From assembly GCA_001939145.1 (NCBI GenBank), contig LSRX01000078.1, positions 125,594 through 189,593 of the forward strand: a stretch of 64,000 nt of DNA, in the 5' to 3' direction. Source of the stretch: Symbiodinium microadriaticum. Lineage: Eukaryota; Sar; Dinophyceae; Suessiales; Symbiodiniaceae. Below the pieces are notes generated by a model. It did not search any database. It was not told the DNA's origin and saw only the letters and a list, made by a program, of their open reading frames with translations. The position numbers and the translations under genes are program-made. Positions 19,741 through 29,708 of this stretch are shown here, piece by piece; within the stretch, counting starts at the first letter, position 1; every line of letters starts with the position of its first letter.

Positions 19741-19930
19741 GGCTACATGCCCTAAACCTCCTAAACCTCCTAAACCCTAAACCCCTAAACCCCTAAACCC
19801 CTAAACCATAAACCCTAAGCCATAGTAGTCAGTGTGCACGTGGACTCACATTCGATAAGGTCTCGCTGAAGGGTGTGGCTCGAGCACGACTGATGTAGGT
19901 CTTAGAGTCTGGGGCTTGAGGTTTCGAGCT
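19741..19930. repeat. CCCTAAA block and unique spacer
   Basis: CCTCCTAAACCC/CCCCTAAACC words at 19748-19822, followed by ~100 bp without recognisable content. Confidence 0.65.
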
Positions 19931-19934
19931 TCAG

Positions 19935-20195
19935 GGTAATGGTTTAGGGTTTAGGGCTTATGGGATTTAGGGTTAGAGGTTTGTGGGTTTGGGGGTTTAG
20001 GGTTTAGGGGTTAGGGGTTAGGGTTTAGGGTTTAGGTGTTCAGGGGTTTAGGGTTTAGGGGTTTAGGGTTTAAGGTTTAGGGTATTAGGGGTTTAGGGTT
20101 TAAGGGTTTAGGGTTTAGGTGTTCAGGGGTTTAGGGTTTAGGGGTTTAGGGTTTAAGGTTTAGGGTATTAGGGGTTTAGGGTTTAAGGGTTGCAT
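19935..20195 (+). repeat. Telomere-like array with an 84-bp higher-order repeat
   Basis: The word GGTGTTCAGGGGTTTAGGG occurs at 20035 and 20119, exactly 84 bp apart, and the intervening degenerate pattern repeats with it. Degenerate telomere-like DNA has been duplicated as a block. Confidence 0.85.
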
Positions 20196-20260
20196 GCCAG
20201 ATTCTCTCTACACCCGATGCCGACAACGACCATTGTGGCTTAAAGCACGGCCCAAGTCCC

Positions 20261-20373
20261 AGGAAGTATTAGGGAGACACCTTAGAGGCGGCCCTTCTTA
20301 GCCCTACTTTTTGGCTGGGACCTTATTGAGAGGGTCTATCTCTCCAAGGGTCCCCTTAATCCTAACTCCTACC
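20261..20373 (+). repeat. Family E copy 1
   Basis: AGGAAGTATTAGGGAGACAC...GGGACCTTATTGAGAGGGTC...AAGGGTCCCCTTAATCCTAACTCCTAC. Related copies are at 27126, 27970 and 37911. Confidence 0.85.
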
Positions 20374-20399
20374 AGAATGCCTTGCGCCCAGACGATCCT

Positions 20400-20660
20400 G
20401 GCCGCACTGATTTGGGATTTAGGATTTAGAGTTTAGGGAGCCTCAGGAATGTTGGTGTCTGGCGTCAGTAGTTGTGGGTTCGGGGTTTAGAGTTTAGGGT
20501 TTAGGGTCTTGGGCTTAGGGTTTTAGGGTTTAGGGTCGTGGGCTTCGGGTTTAGGGTCTAGGGTCTTGGGCTTTGGGCTTATAGGGTTTAGAGTCTGGGG
20601 CTTAGGGTTTAGTCAGGGTTTAGGGTTTGGAGGGGTTTAGGGTTCTAAACCCAGGCCAGG
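20400..20660 (+). repeat. Telomere-like block
   Basis: TTTAGGG mixed with GGGTCTTGGGCTTAGGG variants. Confidence 0.75.
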
Positions 20661-20747
20661 GCTGTATCTCCAACCCAAAGTATAGACGGGCCAGCCTCAA
20701 ATCCAACTATCGCCGGTATTACTTCTATTCCTTAGTCCTTAGTATTT

Positions 20748-20850
20748 GGGTAGTTCTCCACATTAGGGTCCCTTTCTAGGCCCCCAATATAGTACGGCAC
20801 CCTTATATAAAAAGGACCCTAAACGGGATCCGAATTTAGACAACTACCCA
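20748..20850. repeat. Foldback family B copy 3
   Basis: GGGTAGTTCTCCACATTAGGGTCCC...GGACCCTAAACGGGATCCGAATTTAGACAACTACCC. Confidence 0.85.
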
Positions 20851-20896
20851 TTTCCCTCGTAAGCCCTAGACGCTAAACCCTTTCCCCAAACATACT

Positions 20897-20994
20897 GTTG
20901 ATGATATAGATCCTGGGTTGCCTTAAGGACCCTAAAATACGGGAATTATGGTATATTCCCCTATTCTAGGTACTGCAGGATTTATATCATCAAC
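20897..20994. repeat. Foldback family C copy 2
   Basis: GTTGATGATATAGATCCTG...TACTGCAGGATTTATATCATCAAC; the centre is GGAATTATGGTATATTCC. Confidence 0.9.
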
Positions 20995-20999
20995 CAAAC

Positions 21000-21138
21000 A
21001 TAACTACCCATTCCCCCCTCAATCCTCAACCCTAAGCCCTGTCCCCAAACCCCTTAAACCCCTAAACCGTCAGCCCGAAACCCATGAGCCCTAAACCCTC
21101 AAACCCCTAGACCCCTAAACCCTTTCCCCGAACATACG
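21000..21138 (-). repeat. CCCTAAA-like block
   Basis: CCCTAAACCC/CCCTAAGCCC words between two family C elements. Confidence 0.7.
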
Positions 21139-21237
21139 GTTGATGTTGTGAATCCTGCATTACTCACAAGAGGGAACACAGCATAATTCCCAAAGTTTAG
21201 GGTCCTTAAGGTAGTGCTAAGGATTTATATCATCAAC
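21139..21237. repeat. Foldback family C copy 3
   Basis: GTTGATGTTGTGAATCCTGC...GGATTTATATCATCAAC. A lone right arm (TGCAGGATATATATCAGCAACC) follows at 21361-21382. Confidence 0.85.
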
Positions 21238-21599
21238 AGTATTATTCCTTTCCGGGTTCCTTATTGGAATATACTATAAACGAGCTCAGAACCCTAAACC
21301 CTCAACCCCTCAAGCCCCTCAAACCCCTAGACCCCTAGACCCTTTCCTCCAAACATAGTATGCAGGATATATATCAGCAACCCAAACATAACCTAACTAC
21401 CCATTTCCCCTCTAAACCCTCAACCCTAGACCCTTTCCCCAAGCAAAGTATTCCTTGTAGGGTTCCTTATTGGAATAATACTGTGAAAGGAGCTCAAAAT
21501 TCTAAGTACGCAGGAGCTTCTCCTTTGCCCTCGGGGCCTCCCTGCGACCTCGTCACAGCGCTTGGAGGTGGCAGTGGAGGCTCGGTCTTAAGGGTGGAG

Positions 21600-21830
21600 G
21601 GCTTCAGGATTTTATGTTTTAGGGCTTCAGGGTTTTATGTTTGAGGGTTGAGGGTTTTATGTTTCAGGGTTGAGGGTTTAGGGTTTAGGGCTTCAGGATT
21701 TTATGTTTTAGGGCTTGAGGTTTTTATGTTTCAGGGTTGAGGGTTTAGGGTTTAGGGCTTCAGTATTTTATGTTTTAGGGCTTCAGGGTTTTATGTTTGA
21801 GGGTTGAGGGTTTAGGGCCTAAAGGGCTTC
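21600..21830 (+). repeat. Tandem GGGCTTCAGG/ATTTTATGTTT repeat
   Basis: Repeated units of GGGCTTCAGGATTTTATGTTT and GGGTTGAGGGTTTAGGG at intervals of roughly 80-100 bp. It looks like a tandem array evolved from telomere-like sequence. Confidence 0.75.
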
Positions 21831-22129
21831 AGGAGTTTTTATTTGAGGGTAGAGCTGCCCGTGCCAAGGTTCTGTCGACGCGCCTTGAACGGTCTATCAC
21901 CCTGCATCACCACCTGCCGCCTTCCCACTACGACCTACCACCGCCACGAAAGGCACTACCACCAGCAGATGCTACCACCTTCTAATGACCTACCACCATC
22001 ACCACCATGACCACCACGGCCGCCACCTCCACCACCGCCGGTGACGAAAACAAAACATTGCGATAATCACGACCACTTCGACGACGATGATTTCGAGAGT
22101 TAGCTGACCCTTGTCGTTTCTGTCTTCAG
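21831..22129. other. Unique sequence with CAC/ACC-rich stretch
   Basis: 21890-22050 has CACCACC/ACCACC trinucleotide bias. No gene recognised. Confidence 0.5.
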
Positions 22130-22138
22130 CTCTCTCTC

Positions 22139-22170
<32 letters not shown>

Positions 22171-22171
22171 C
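22130..22171. repeat. CT microsatellite
   Basis: About 20 CT units with one GT interruption. Confidence 0.9.
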
Positions 22172-22354
22172 TGGGGTTTCATCCTTTATGTCTCATAACC
22201 TGTATCTGCCTCTCTCTCTCTCCTTCTCATCCTCCAATCCTCTGTTTCAGGCTTCTCAGACAGTTCTTGCTCCGTTGCGACATTTCGGTTTAGCAGTCAG
22301 GTCCTCCTCCGGCTCTAGGTGTGTTGCTTGCTCAAAGTTCAAAACACCGATATG

Positions 22355-22454
22355 GGAGTTTCCGAAAATTAGGGGTACCCTATTTTGGAGTCCTTACAAT
22401 AAGGATCCTACTATTCAGGGTACCATATTTGGGTCCCCTATTTTCGGAAACTCC
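22355..22454. repeat. Foldback family D copy 1
   Basis: GGAGTTTCCGAAAATTAGGGG...CCCCTATTTTCGGAAACTCC: a near-perfect palindrome including GGATCC at its centre. Confidence 0.92.
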
Positions 22455-23390
22455 GATATACCCACATTACCCTTATCCAGATGCTCGAGCTGCTGGACAG
22501 CATAGAATGAACACATAACTGAACCTTACAGTCTGATAGGAAAAATCCTTCGGTCTTCCAGAGGTCATTGTCCGCACGTCAGCCCCGGCAACCTTTGGAA
22601 GTGTTGGGTTATTCTGTTGTACCAGTTGCGGAGGCCTTGGCTGTAGATGCCCAGCGCGACGAGACGCTAGCGCCGCTGCTGTCACCGTCTCATGGCTGCT
22701 GAGACCGGCTTTTGTTCATGGTAGCAGCCTGATAAGTCAAACTATTCCATATCGGAATCTCTGTTCATATACCCCACACAAACGATGATGTGCCAAACCA
22801 AAACTACGTTTCTATCCCCAAAACCTAGGCTGTTTTGTTCAAGGTCCCCAGTCAGAGGCCCAAAATTTGGGGTCTTGGGGCCTACGAAGAGTCCTAGGAA
22901 GCTCAGAGAGCCTTCAGTCGGTCCTTGCTTTTGGCCCAATCGCGGGTATAATCCTTTTAGGGTTTAGGGTTTAGAGTTGAGGATTTGGGGAATGTGTGCC
23001 CGTGCGTTTAACCAAAGGCTCTGAAAGCACGTGGCTGGAGGTGATGTCTCCTGTGAACACAGTACCAGGTAGTGTAACCCAGAAGTTTGAAACACCATGC
23101 TGTAGCAGGGCCCGCGAGAATGTTTAATTGTTTGCAGTGTTTTTTGACTTGGCTGTCATGAATTCCATACAAAAATAAACCCTCAGTTCCGAAGGGTTGG
23201 CTGGGAAGGGCTTGGGAAGCCCGTAGCTACAACCACTATCACTATCCTTACGAATATCATGGTCAAGCCAGGTGGCCATGGGTAGGGCCGGGCTAGCAGC
23301 ACAGGCCCGTCGGAATGATGTAATGTAGGATCCTGATTAAGCAACCCTGGCCCTATAGCCCCCAAAATTTAGGATTCATATAAACCCTAA
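22455..23390. other. Unassigned sequence
   Basis: Largely unique. TTTAGGG occurs at 22960-22985. Short ORFs of 60-70 codons lack domains. Confidence 0.5.
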
Positions 23391-24660
23391 ACCCCAAATG
23401 AAGACCCGGGGTTGAAAATTTCGGCTCCTCTATTACCATACTCAAGAGCCAATATAGATCCATGATTGAACCTTTTAAAAGAAGCCCTAAGAAGCTATAT
23501 TACCTTACTCTAGAGCCATTATCGATCCATGATTGAACCTTTTAATATTAAAGAAACCTTAATAAGAACCCTTGAAAGAAACCTTATTGTATAATAAGAA
23601 CCCTTGAAAAACCTAACAAGAACCCTTAAAGGAACTGTGTGACCGCTCGGCTCAGGCTTTCCGTGGACCTTTCGTTGGTGCCGCGGCAGCCAGACGTTTC
23701 CGGGATGGAGGGTTTAGGGTTGGGGGGTTTAGGGTTTGGGGTTTAGGGGGGTTTGGGGTTTAGGGTTTGGTTTGAAGAGGCATGAACAACTACCAACATT
23801 CTTCCTTGAGCTGCTTTTGCATGCCCAAAACCCAAATCGAATCATTAATACGGTCCTGGTATTCGGGTCAGTGGCGAGCTCGACGTTCATGGCAGTCTCG
23901 GCCCTTCCTGGCGCTCCTTGCTTCCTTCTATACCGATTCATGTACTAAATACATGCGGTTTAGAGTTTAGGGTTCAGGGCGAGCTGTAACGCCATGTGCT
24001 CGCCTCGAAACGGTCATTGTACTCTTGCCTGATCCTGAGCCCTGACATGTTTCGGCCAGCTACCGAGTGCAGAAAACCTTGTTCGACCTGTCACAAGGTT
24101 GTGTGTTTGAGGTACCCGTGAGTCGAACAGCCAATTCCGACGCGTTGTATCGTGACACTCTTTGGGACTTTTTCGATATTATTTCAGTGCGGTCTAGACT
24201 GCTTGGGTAGATCGCCGGGTTCTATCTGATTTCGGAACTTCTTGCTGCTTCGTTTGCCATAGTGAAATGCTTCTGCAGTAATATATGTCAAGGTGTTGTT
24301 CTGTGATGCTTACAAGTTCTGTCTGAAGTAGTGCAGTTTCCCATGCCCGTTCATCCTGGCAGGATGCGTATGTTTGCCAAACACCTTGCGTGTTTTCGGT
24401 TGTAGAACTTGTTGTTGAGTCCCTTTGCTTCTACAGCAACAACTTCATGCATCTTGGCTTAGCTTTTCTTGATTCTTGATTATACTACACAGCTGGAGAT
24501 TTCCGTTCCTTGTGCGATTAAAACACCCATTACATCAGTGCTTCACCACTGGACAGCTTGGGATACTGCAACATTACGCTTTTCGTTAGCATTTTGTGAA
24601 ACACATGGTCCTGTACTCAGAGAAAATGTCGGGGGTGCGGTGCGGTTTTATCTGTACCTC
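23391..24660. other. Unassigned sequence with short duplications
   Basis: An ATATTACC-TACTC-AGAGCCA..ATAGATCCATGATTGAACC unit occurs twice (about 23430 and 23500). TTTAGGG-like words lie at 23708-23775. 23970-24660 is A/T-balanced unique sequence with no repeat and no gene features I can recognise. Confidence 0.5.
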
Positions 24661-24831
24661 CTAAACCCCTAAACCACTAAACCCGAACAAAAACCCTAAA
24701 CCCTACCCCATATCAACACGATGCAATGCCCTCTGCTTAAAACATAGTTCGAGAAGAAGGTGACGACCTCACCACTTCCTTGCCGCGGCCTTGTGCGGAA
24801 CCCAGCCAGACCTGGTGTCTTTATTAGTATT

Positions 24832-24928
24832 ACCCATAGGTCCCTAAGTAGGTCCTTTTTGTGGCTTATATTTAGAATCCTATAAGGTACGTATTCCCAA
24901 AAAGGAACTACTTAGGGGCCTATGGGTA
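24832..24928. repeat. Foldback family A copy 4
   Basis: ACCCATAGGTCCCTAAGTAG...AAAAAGGAACTACTTAGGGGCCTATGGGT. Confidence 0.9.
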
Positions 24929-24929
24929 G

Positions 24930-25553
24930 CTGCAAATTAAGCGCAATCATCGTAATAATCGTATTGGCTGTACTACTTTCGTAGTCGCAATAAATAACAG
25001 TAATAATAGTAATAATGGGTGTAGTGGCAATACCGCAATAATCGCCATACTTGCTAGTAAGAAGCACAAACTGGGGAGATCTTGGGAGATGTTGGCTCTT
25101 CACGGTTTATGGAGATGGGACAGAAGCTCACAACTGACGAAGAAAGTAGGGGTGTCTCAGCAGTGGGTTGTTTAGGGCTTAGGCTTCAGAGTTTAGGCCG
25201 AGAGGAGCAGCACAATCCTCGGGTTCGTCGGTGAGTGTCGTGAACATCACCATGGTTCGCCACGCGTCACGACCGCCATTTGGTGCAGTTTGATCGCGAT
25301 CTTCGCCATGAAGGTCATCTCCATGGCATTCTCGTTTGCAGCTGAGAAGTGGACCCTTAACGGGAGTCCACTTTTGGCCAACACTAACAATCACAGACTG
25401 AAAAATACAACAATAGCTTCGCACCGTCGCCAACCTTTTCTTCAAAAAAGCCGATGTGAAACTCATAATTGTTAACAATCCGACAAACAGTGCAACAACA
25501 AATCAAGCCTTCTCAGCGTTGTATGAGGGCTTTGTGGGGGTTTAGGGGGTATG
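24930..25553. other. Unassigned sequence
   Basis: 24945-25050 has ATA/AATAAT bias. 25180-25480 is unique with overlapping ORFs on both strands (99 codons minus, 61 codons plus) and an inner inverted repeat (AAGTGGACCCTTAACGGGAGTCCACTT at ~25347). Nothing recognised. Confidence 0.45.
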
Positions 25554-25655
25554 AGACTTTCCGAAAATAAGGGGTACCTTCTTTTGGGGTCCTTATAATA
25601 AGGATCCTACTATTTAGGGTACTATATTAGGGTCCCCTATTTTCGGAAACCCCCG
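25554..25655. repeat. Foldback family D copy 2
   Basis: ACTTTCCGAAAATAAGGGG...CCCCTATTTTCGGAAACC. About 90% like copy 1 by eye. Confidence 0.9.
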
Positions 25656-25752
25656 TATGGTCGAGGGTTGAGGGGAACTGTCGGTTTGCTTGCGGCGGTC
25701 GAGGGGTTGGGAGACTTTTCAAATCCGGTAATCTGAAGATACCCCTCAAAAA

Positions 25753-25830
25753 CCCAAAGGGTCTATAGTAGGAATTCCTAATATGATTTAGGGAAGTAGT
25801 CCCCCTAAGAGTACATAGGACCCTTTGGGA
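25753..25830. repeat. Foldback family H copy 2
   Basis: CCCAAAGGGTCTATAGTAGG...GTACATAGGACCCTTTGGG. Confidence 0.8.
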
Positions 25831-26549
25831 AAGCAAACAACAACAATTTAACTAGCCTAAGCCCCCAATGCCTGAATCCCTTCGAGGCTGTGGCGGCTGC
25901 ACCGCAGACGGCGCTGTCTCTGAACTGTTCAGCCATGCGCTGGTCTGCGGGCGCTTGGCAGTCAGTGACCTAGGGGTGTTGTTTGTTCAGTTTTTTCGTT
26001 TTTTCGAGTGTTTGGTTCGAGTTATATGTACAAGGTCTCGCACTTCAGCTTGTGTAAACAAGTACTTTTTTGTGAGCACGTAGGACATTGTCGCTGGTTG
26101 GAACGAGACGCTGGCGTGTGCTCCGAGAATCTTCGAGGAACTGCCCTAAACGCCAAAACTCCTGACCCACTCCTAAACTGTACACCTCTCTGAGGTTGGG
26201 ACTCCTCATCGATGTCGCCAGCTTTCGTGATCCGGACAAGCAGCCGCCGAAGGCATGAAGGGTTTTGCTTGAACTGTCGGGTGAGAGGTATGCGGTGGGG
26301 TGTGGGGTGTCAGACTTCAGGGATCTTATAGAGTCTTTGTTATGACGGTATGTTGAGGTGATTACATTTATTACAGCTCCGTGTTCAGGATTTGCAACAG
26401 TGGTGTAATTTTGGGGGCCCATCAATTCTGTTTTGGGGTTCCTTGGTTATCATTGTAGTACGATACCCCCCTAAACCCTAAACCCTATACCGCAGAACCC
26501 TAAACCCTAAATCCTGAGCCTATTGTTTATAAGGCCCCCCCGCCCCCCC
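25831..26549. other. Unassigned sequence ending in a family I half
   Basis: 25860-26400 is unique with a 126-codon minus ORF lacking domains. 26430-26475 carries GGGTTCCTTGG..GTAGTACGATACCCCC (family I), then CCCTAAA words. Confidence 0.5.
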
Positions 26550-26947
26550 NNNNNNNNNNNNNNNNNNNNNNNNNNNNNNNNNNNNNNNNNNNNNNNNNNN
26601 NNNNNNNNNNNNNNNNNNNNNNNNNNNNNNNNNNNNNNNNNNNNNNNNNNNNNNNNNNNNNNNNNNNNNNNNNNNNNNNNNNNNNNNNNNNNNNNNNNNN
26701 NNNNNNNNNNNNNNNNNNNNNNNNNNNNNNNNNNNNNNNNNNNNNNNNNNNNNNNNNNNNNNNNNNNNNNNNNNNNNNNNNNNNNNNNNNNNNNNNNNNN
26801 NNNNNNNNNNNNNNNNNNNNNNNNNNNNNNNNNNNNNNNNNNNNNNNNNNNNNNNNNNNNNNNNNNNNNNNNNNNNNNNNNNNNNNNNNNNNNNNNNNNN
26901 NNNNNNNNNNNNNNNNNNNNNNNNNNNNNNNNNNNNNNNNNNNNNNN
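26550..26947. other. Assembly gap (398 N)
   Basis: Run of N between a C-homopolymer (CCCCCCCGCCCCCCC) and a TA microsatellite. Both edges are typical assembly breakers. Open frames spanning it are meaningless. Confidence 0.99.
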
Positions 26948-27125
26948 ATATATATATATATATATATATGGAGGTTTGCGCAGGAGCCAGTTGAATTAGG
27001 ATGATTGTTGCTACAGAAAGCTTTCAATTGTTGTACCGATGAAGCCCAGAACGTGGCGACAGAATTGTTTGTCCCAGACGAAGTGCAGCGCCTACAGTCT
27101 TGCCAGCTCCCCAAACCTAAATCCT

Positions 27126-27247
27126 AGGCAGTATTGGGGAAACCCCTTGAAAGGGGACCCTTCTGAACCCTACTTGTGGCTCTCTTGAAAGGGACCTTAT
27201 TGAGAGGGTCTATATCCCCAAGGGTCCCCATAATCCTAACTCCTACC
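27126..27247 (+). repeat. Family E copy 2
   Basis: AGGCAGTATTGGGGAAACCCCTTGAAAGGGGACCC...AAGGGTCCCCATAATCCTAACTCCTACC. Confidence 0.9.
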
Positions 27248-27589
27248 AAAGCAGGGATCAAGGTTTCCCGAACCAAACCTCCAAACCACGATGTGGCTGG
27301 GGCCCATGCAAAACCAAAACCCTCCAAACCAGACTATTCTGGAAACCACAATTCTTGAGAATACTGGTTCTAATTCTAACGACATTCTCAAGGCCCTTTT
27401 ATAGGCTCCTTTTAACAGGAACCCTTAAGGCGGGAACCTTGTTCTAATGATCCTAAACCCTAAACCCAAAACCCCAAACTGTATCGTATGCCCTAAACCT
27501 ATGAAGGCCCCCTAGAGAAGTCTTGCAGGAGGAGGACCCGGCGATGGAGAAGCCGCATCAGAGCCCAGCAGAGGCAACTCACAGGCGCG

Positions 27590-27800
27590 GTTGGTTTCGG
27601 CTTCAGGCCTGTGGGTTTCGGGCTTCGGGTTTAGGGTTTCGGGTTCAGGGTTTAGGGTTTAGGGGTTTTAGGGGTTTTAGGGTTTAGGGTTTAAGGTTTC
27701 GGGTTCGGGGTTTAGGGTCTAGGGTCTAGGGCTAGATTTGCGGGTTCAGGTCGGGTTTAGGGCTTTAGGGTTTCGAGTTCGAGCTTTAAGGTATCAATGC
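27590..27800 (+). repeat. Telomere-like block
   Basis: GGGTTTCGGG/TTTAGGG variants for ~200 bp. Confidence 0.75.
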
Positions 27801-27969
27801 GTAGCAATACTACAGGGTATAGTCCGGGGCGAGGGGCTCAGAATGCTTCCAGAGCTCATAGCTTCTAGCCGTCCATGGCTTTTGGGGTTTCGGGTTTAAG
27901 GTTTGCGGTGGTTGGTGTGAGATTGAGCTTGGTGTCTGTGGTGTTTCGGAGTGATAACAGGATTCATCC

Positions 27970-28085
27970 TAGGTAGTAGGGAAAGCCCTGATAGGGGACC
28001 CTTCTGAACCCATCTGTGGCTCTCTTAAAAGGGACCTTATTGAGAGGGTCTACATCGGCAAGGGTCCCCATAATCCTAACTCCTA
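27970..28085 (+). repeat. Family E copy 3
   Basis: AGGTAGTAGGGAAAGCCCTGATAGGGGACCC...TTATTGAGAGGGTCTACATCGGCAAGGGTCCCC. It lies 723 bp from copy 2 in the same orientation. Confidence 0.9.
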
Positions 28086-28720
28086 ATTCACACCTTGGGA
28101 CGAGGACCATACTTCCACAACCCCAACCTAAACACCAAGGGATTTAGGATTTAGGGCTTCAGGCTTTAAGCACCCGAACTTCATCCCTATACCCTGAACC
28201 CTGTGCACTAAACTCCTAAACGCGAAGACTCCTGGGTTTAGGGTTGGGGTTTAGGGGCTTTAGGGGTTTAGGGTTTTAGGTATCTAGGGGTTAGGGGTTT
28301 AGGGCTTTTAGGGGTTTAAGGGTTTAGGGGTTTAGGGGTTTAGGGTTTAGCCCCAAAGGCGGGGCTAAATTCTAAGCGATAAGATGAGGAGGGCCTGACC
28401 CGTAGAACCGACACCCTGGGAGAGTTCTGAACACCTGGATCGCTGAAGGGGGCCCCAAGCCGTAAAATCCTCAAACCCTATGTCCTGGTCAGTCTGTATT
28501 ATGTCATATAATGCCACACTTATAACAACTTCATTACATTGTACTCTACTATACCATGCTACATACAAATATTATGTTACATTATTATAATACCTTCATT
28601 ATACTATATTCTAACATACCATATTACATAGAGTCTCTACAACGCTGAACCTAAATTCCCTAATCCCTAAATCCTAAAACCCTAAACCCTGAAACCCTGA
28701 AACCTGAAGCCCTAAACCTT
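28086..28720. repeat. TTTAGGG block, ATACTA low-complexity tract, CCCTAAA block
   Basis: 28225-28350 TTTAGGGG; 28490-28630 degenerate ATACCATGCTACATAC words; 28650-28720 CCCTAAA/CCCTGAAA. Confidence 0.7.
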
Positions 28721-29392
28721 CCCTGCGGGTTCACTTCCGATTGTGGTTTTTTGTGTAGGATGTACTGGTTTTTACAGCATATTCGAGTTTCGGGCTTTCA
28801 AGGACAGTAAGATTTAGGATGGTTTCGGGTCCCATTGAAGGCAGAGTAGTTGGTGCATACATATGTATAGCCACACTGTTACATACAACCCTAGCTAAAC
28901 CCTAAACACATATATATATATATATATATATATACAAACACGCATGCACATCATGTCGCCCCTGGAAACCGAAACCTTCATGCCAACAGCTTCATCTCCT
29001 GTTTGTTCATACACATGCACAAACCTATGTACATATGTATATCTATCTGTATATATACATCTGTATACATATATCTGTATACATATATCTGTATACATAT
29101 ATATATATATACACACACACGCATGCACATCATTTGCCAACAGCTGAAAGAGAAGACATAGCCCCCCCCACTCCAGAAAAGAAGCACAAACGCGGCAAAA
29201 GCTGCTACGAAACGCGCATAGCGCATTTTGTCTTCCGGAGGCCTTTCCATAGTATGTTGCTGTAAAGTAGGCACGCAATGCATGTACTGCAAAATGCTGC
29301 AAATAGCAGCCTTTTAAGGACTTTTTATAGCATGCAGCACACGTCCAAACCTCAGTACGGAGTTGAAGCACCGAAAACGCACAATCGGAACT
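28721..29392. repeat. Microsatellite-rich flank of Copia-2
   Basis: TA repeat at 28909-28934, a 14-bp ATATCTGTATACAT repeat with TA/CA tails at 29029-29122, and unique sequence from 29130 to the LTR. Long frames across it come from the periodic DNA. Confidence 0.8.
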
Positions 29393-29657
29393 TGCAACAG
29401 AGCTGTTGTGTGCGTTCTTTAGGCAACATGTGACTGCTGACGGTTGACTCTTGATTGCCATGTTTGCTTGCAGCAAGGGGCCCCTTACTTGTGGTTCGTG
29501 CGACGCCATAGGCTTCACGAGAAAAGGTTCGCCGAAGAGCCTTTACGACTTCAGCTCCAGGGAGTTTTTGCTATTCGAGCCCAATCGTTCTGCATTTCTG
29601 GTTTCAGGATTCTGTTCTTCAGACAAGCCAGTGCAGTGAGCGCCCTCCGCTACTGCA
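29393..29657 (+). repeat. Copia-2 5' LTR (265 bp)
   Basis: Direct repeat of 31595-31859 with TG...CA ends and no differences seen. A CAACAGAGCTGTTG palindrome lies at its start. No initiator-tRNA-like primer-binding site like those of Copia-1 and Copia-3 follows it. Confidence 0.95.
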
Positions 29658-29708
29658 CGACAGCTCAAGAAGTTCATTCGGTCACCTTCGGCCTACTTGG
29701 TTGGGAAG

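Noticed and set aside
26523-27114. Open frames of 158 and 195 codons at the gap
   Set aside because: They consist mostly of N and are products of the assembly gap.
28895-29518. 207-codon minus-strand ORF
   Set aside because: Spans TA/CA microsatellites and the edge of the Copia-2 LTR; composition is repeat-driven.
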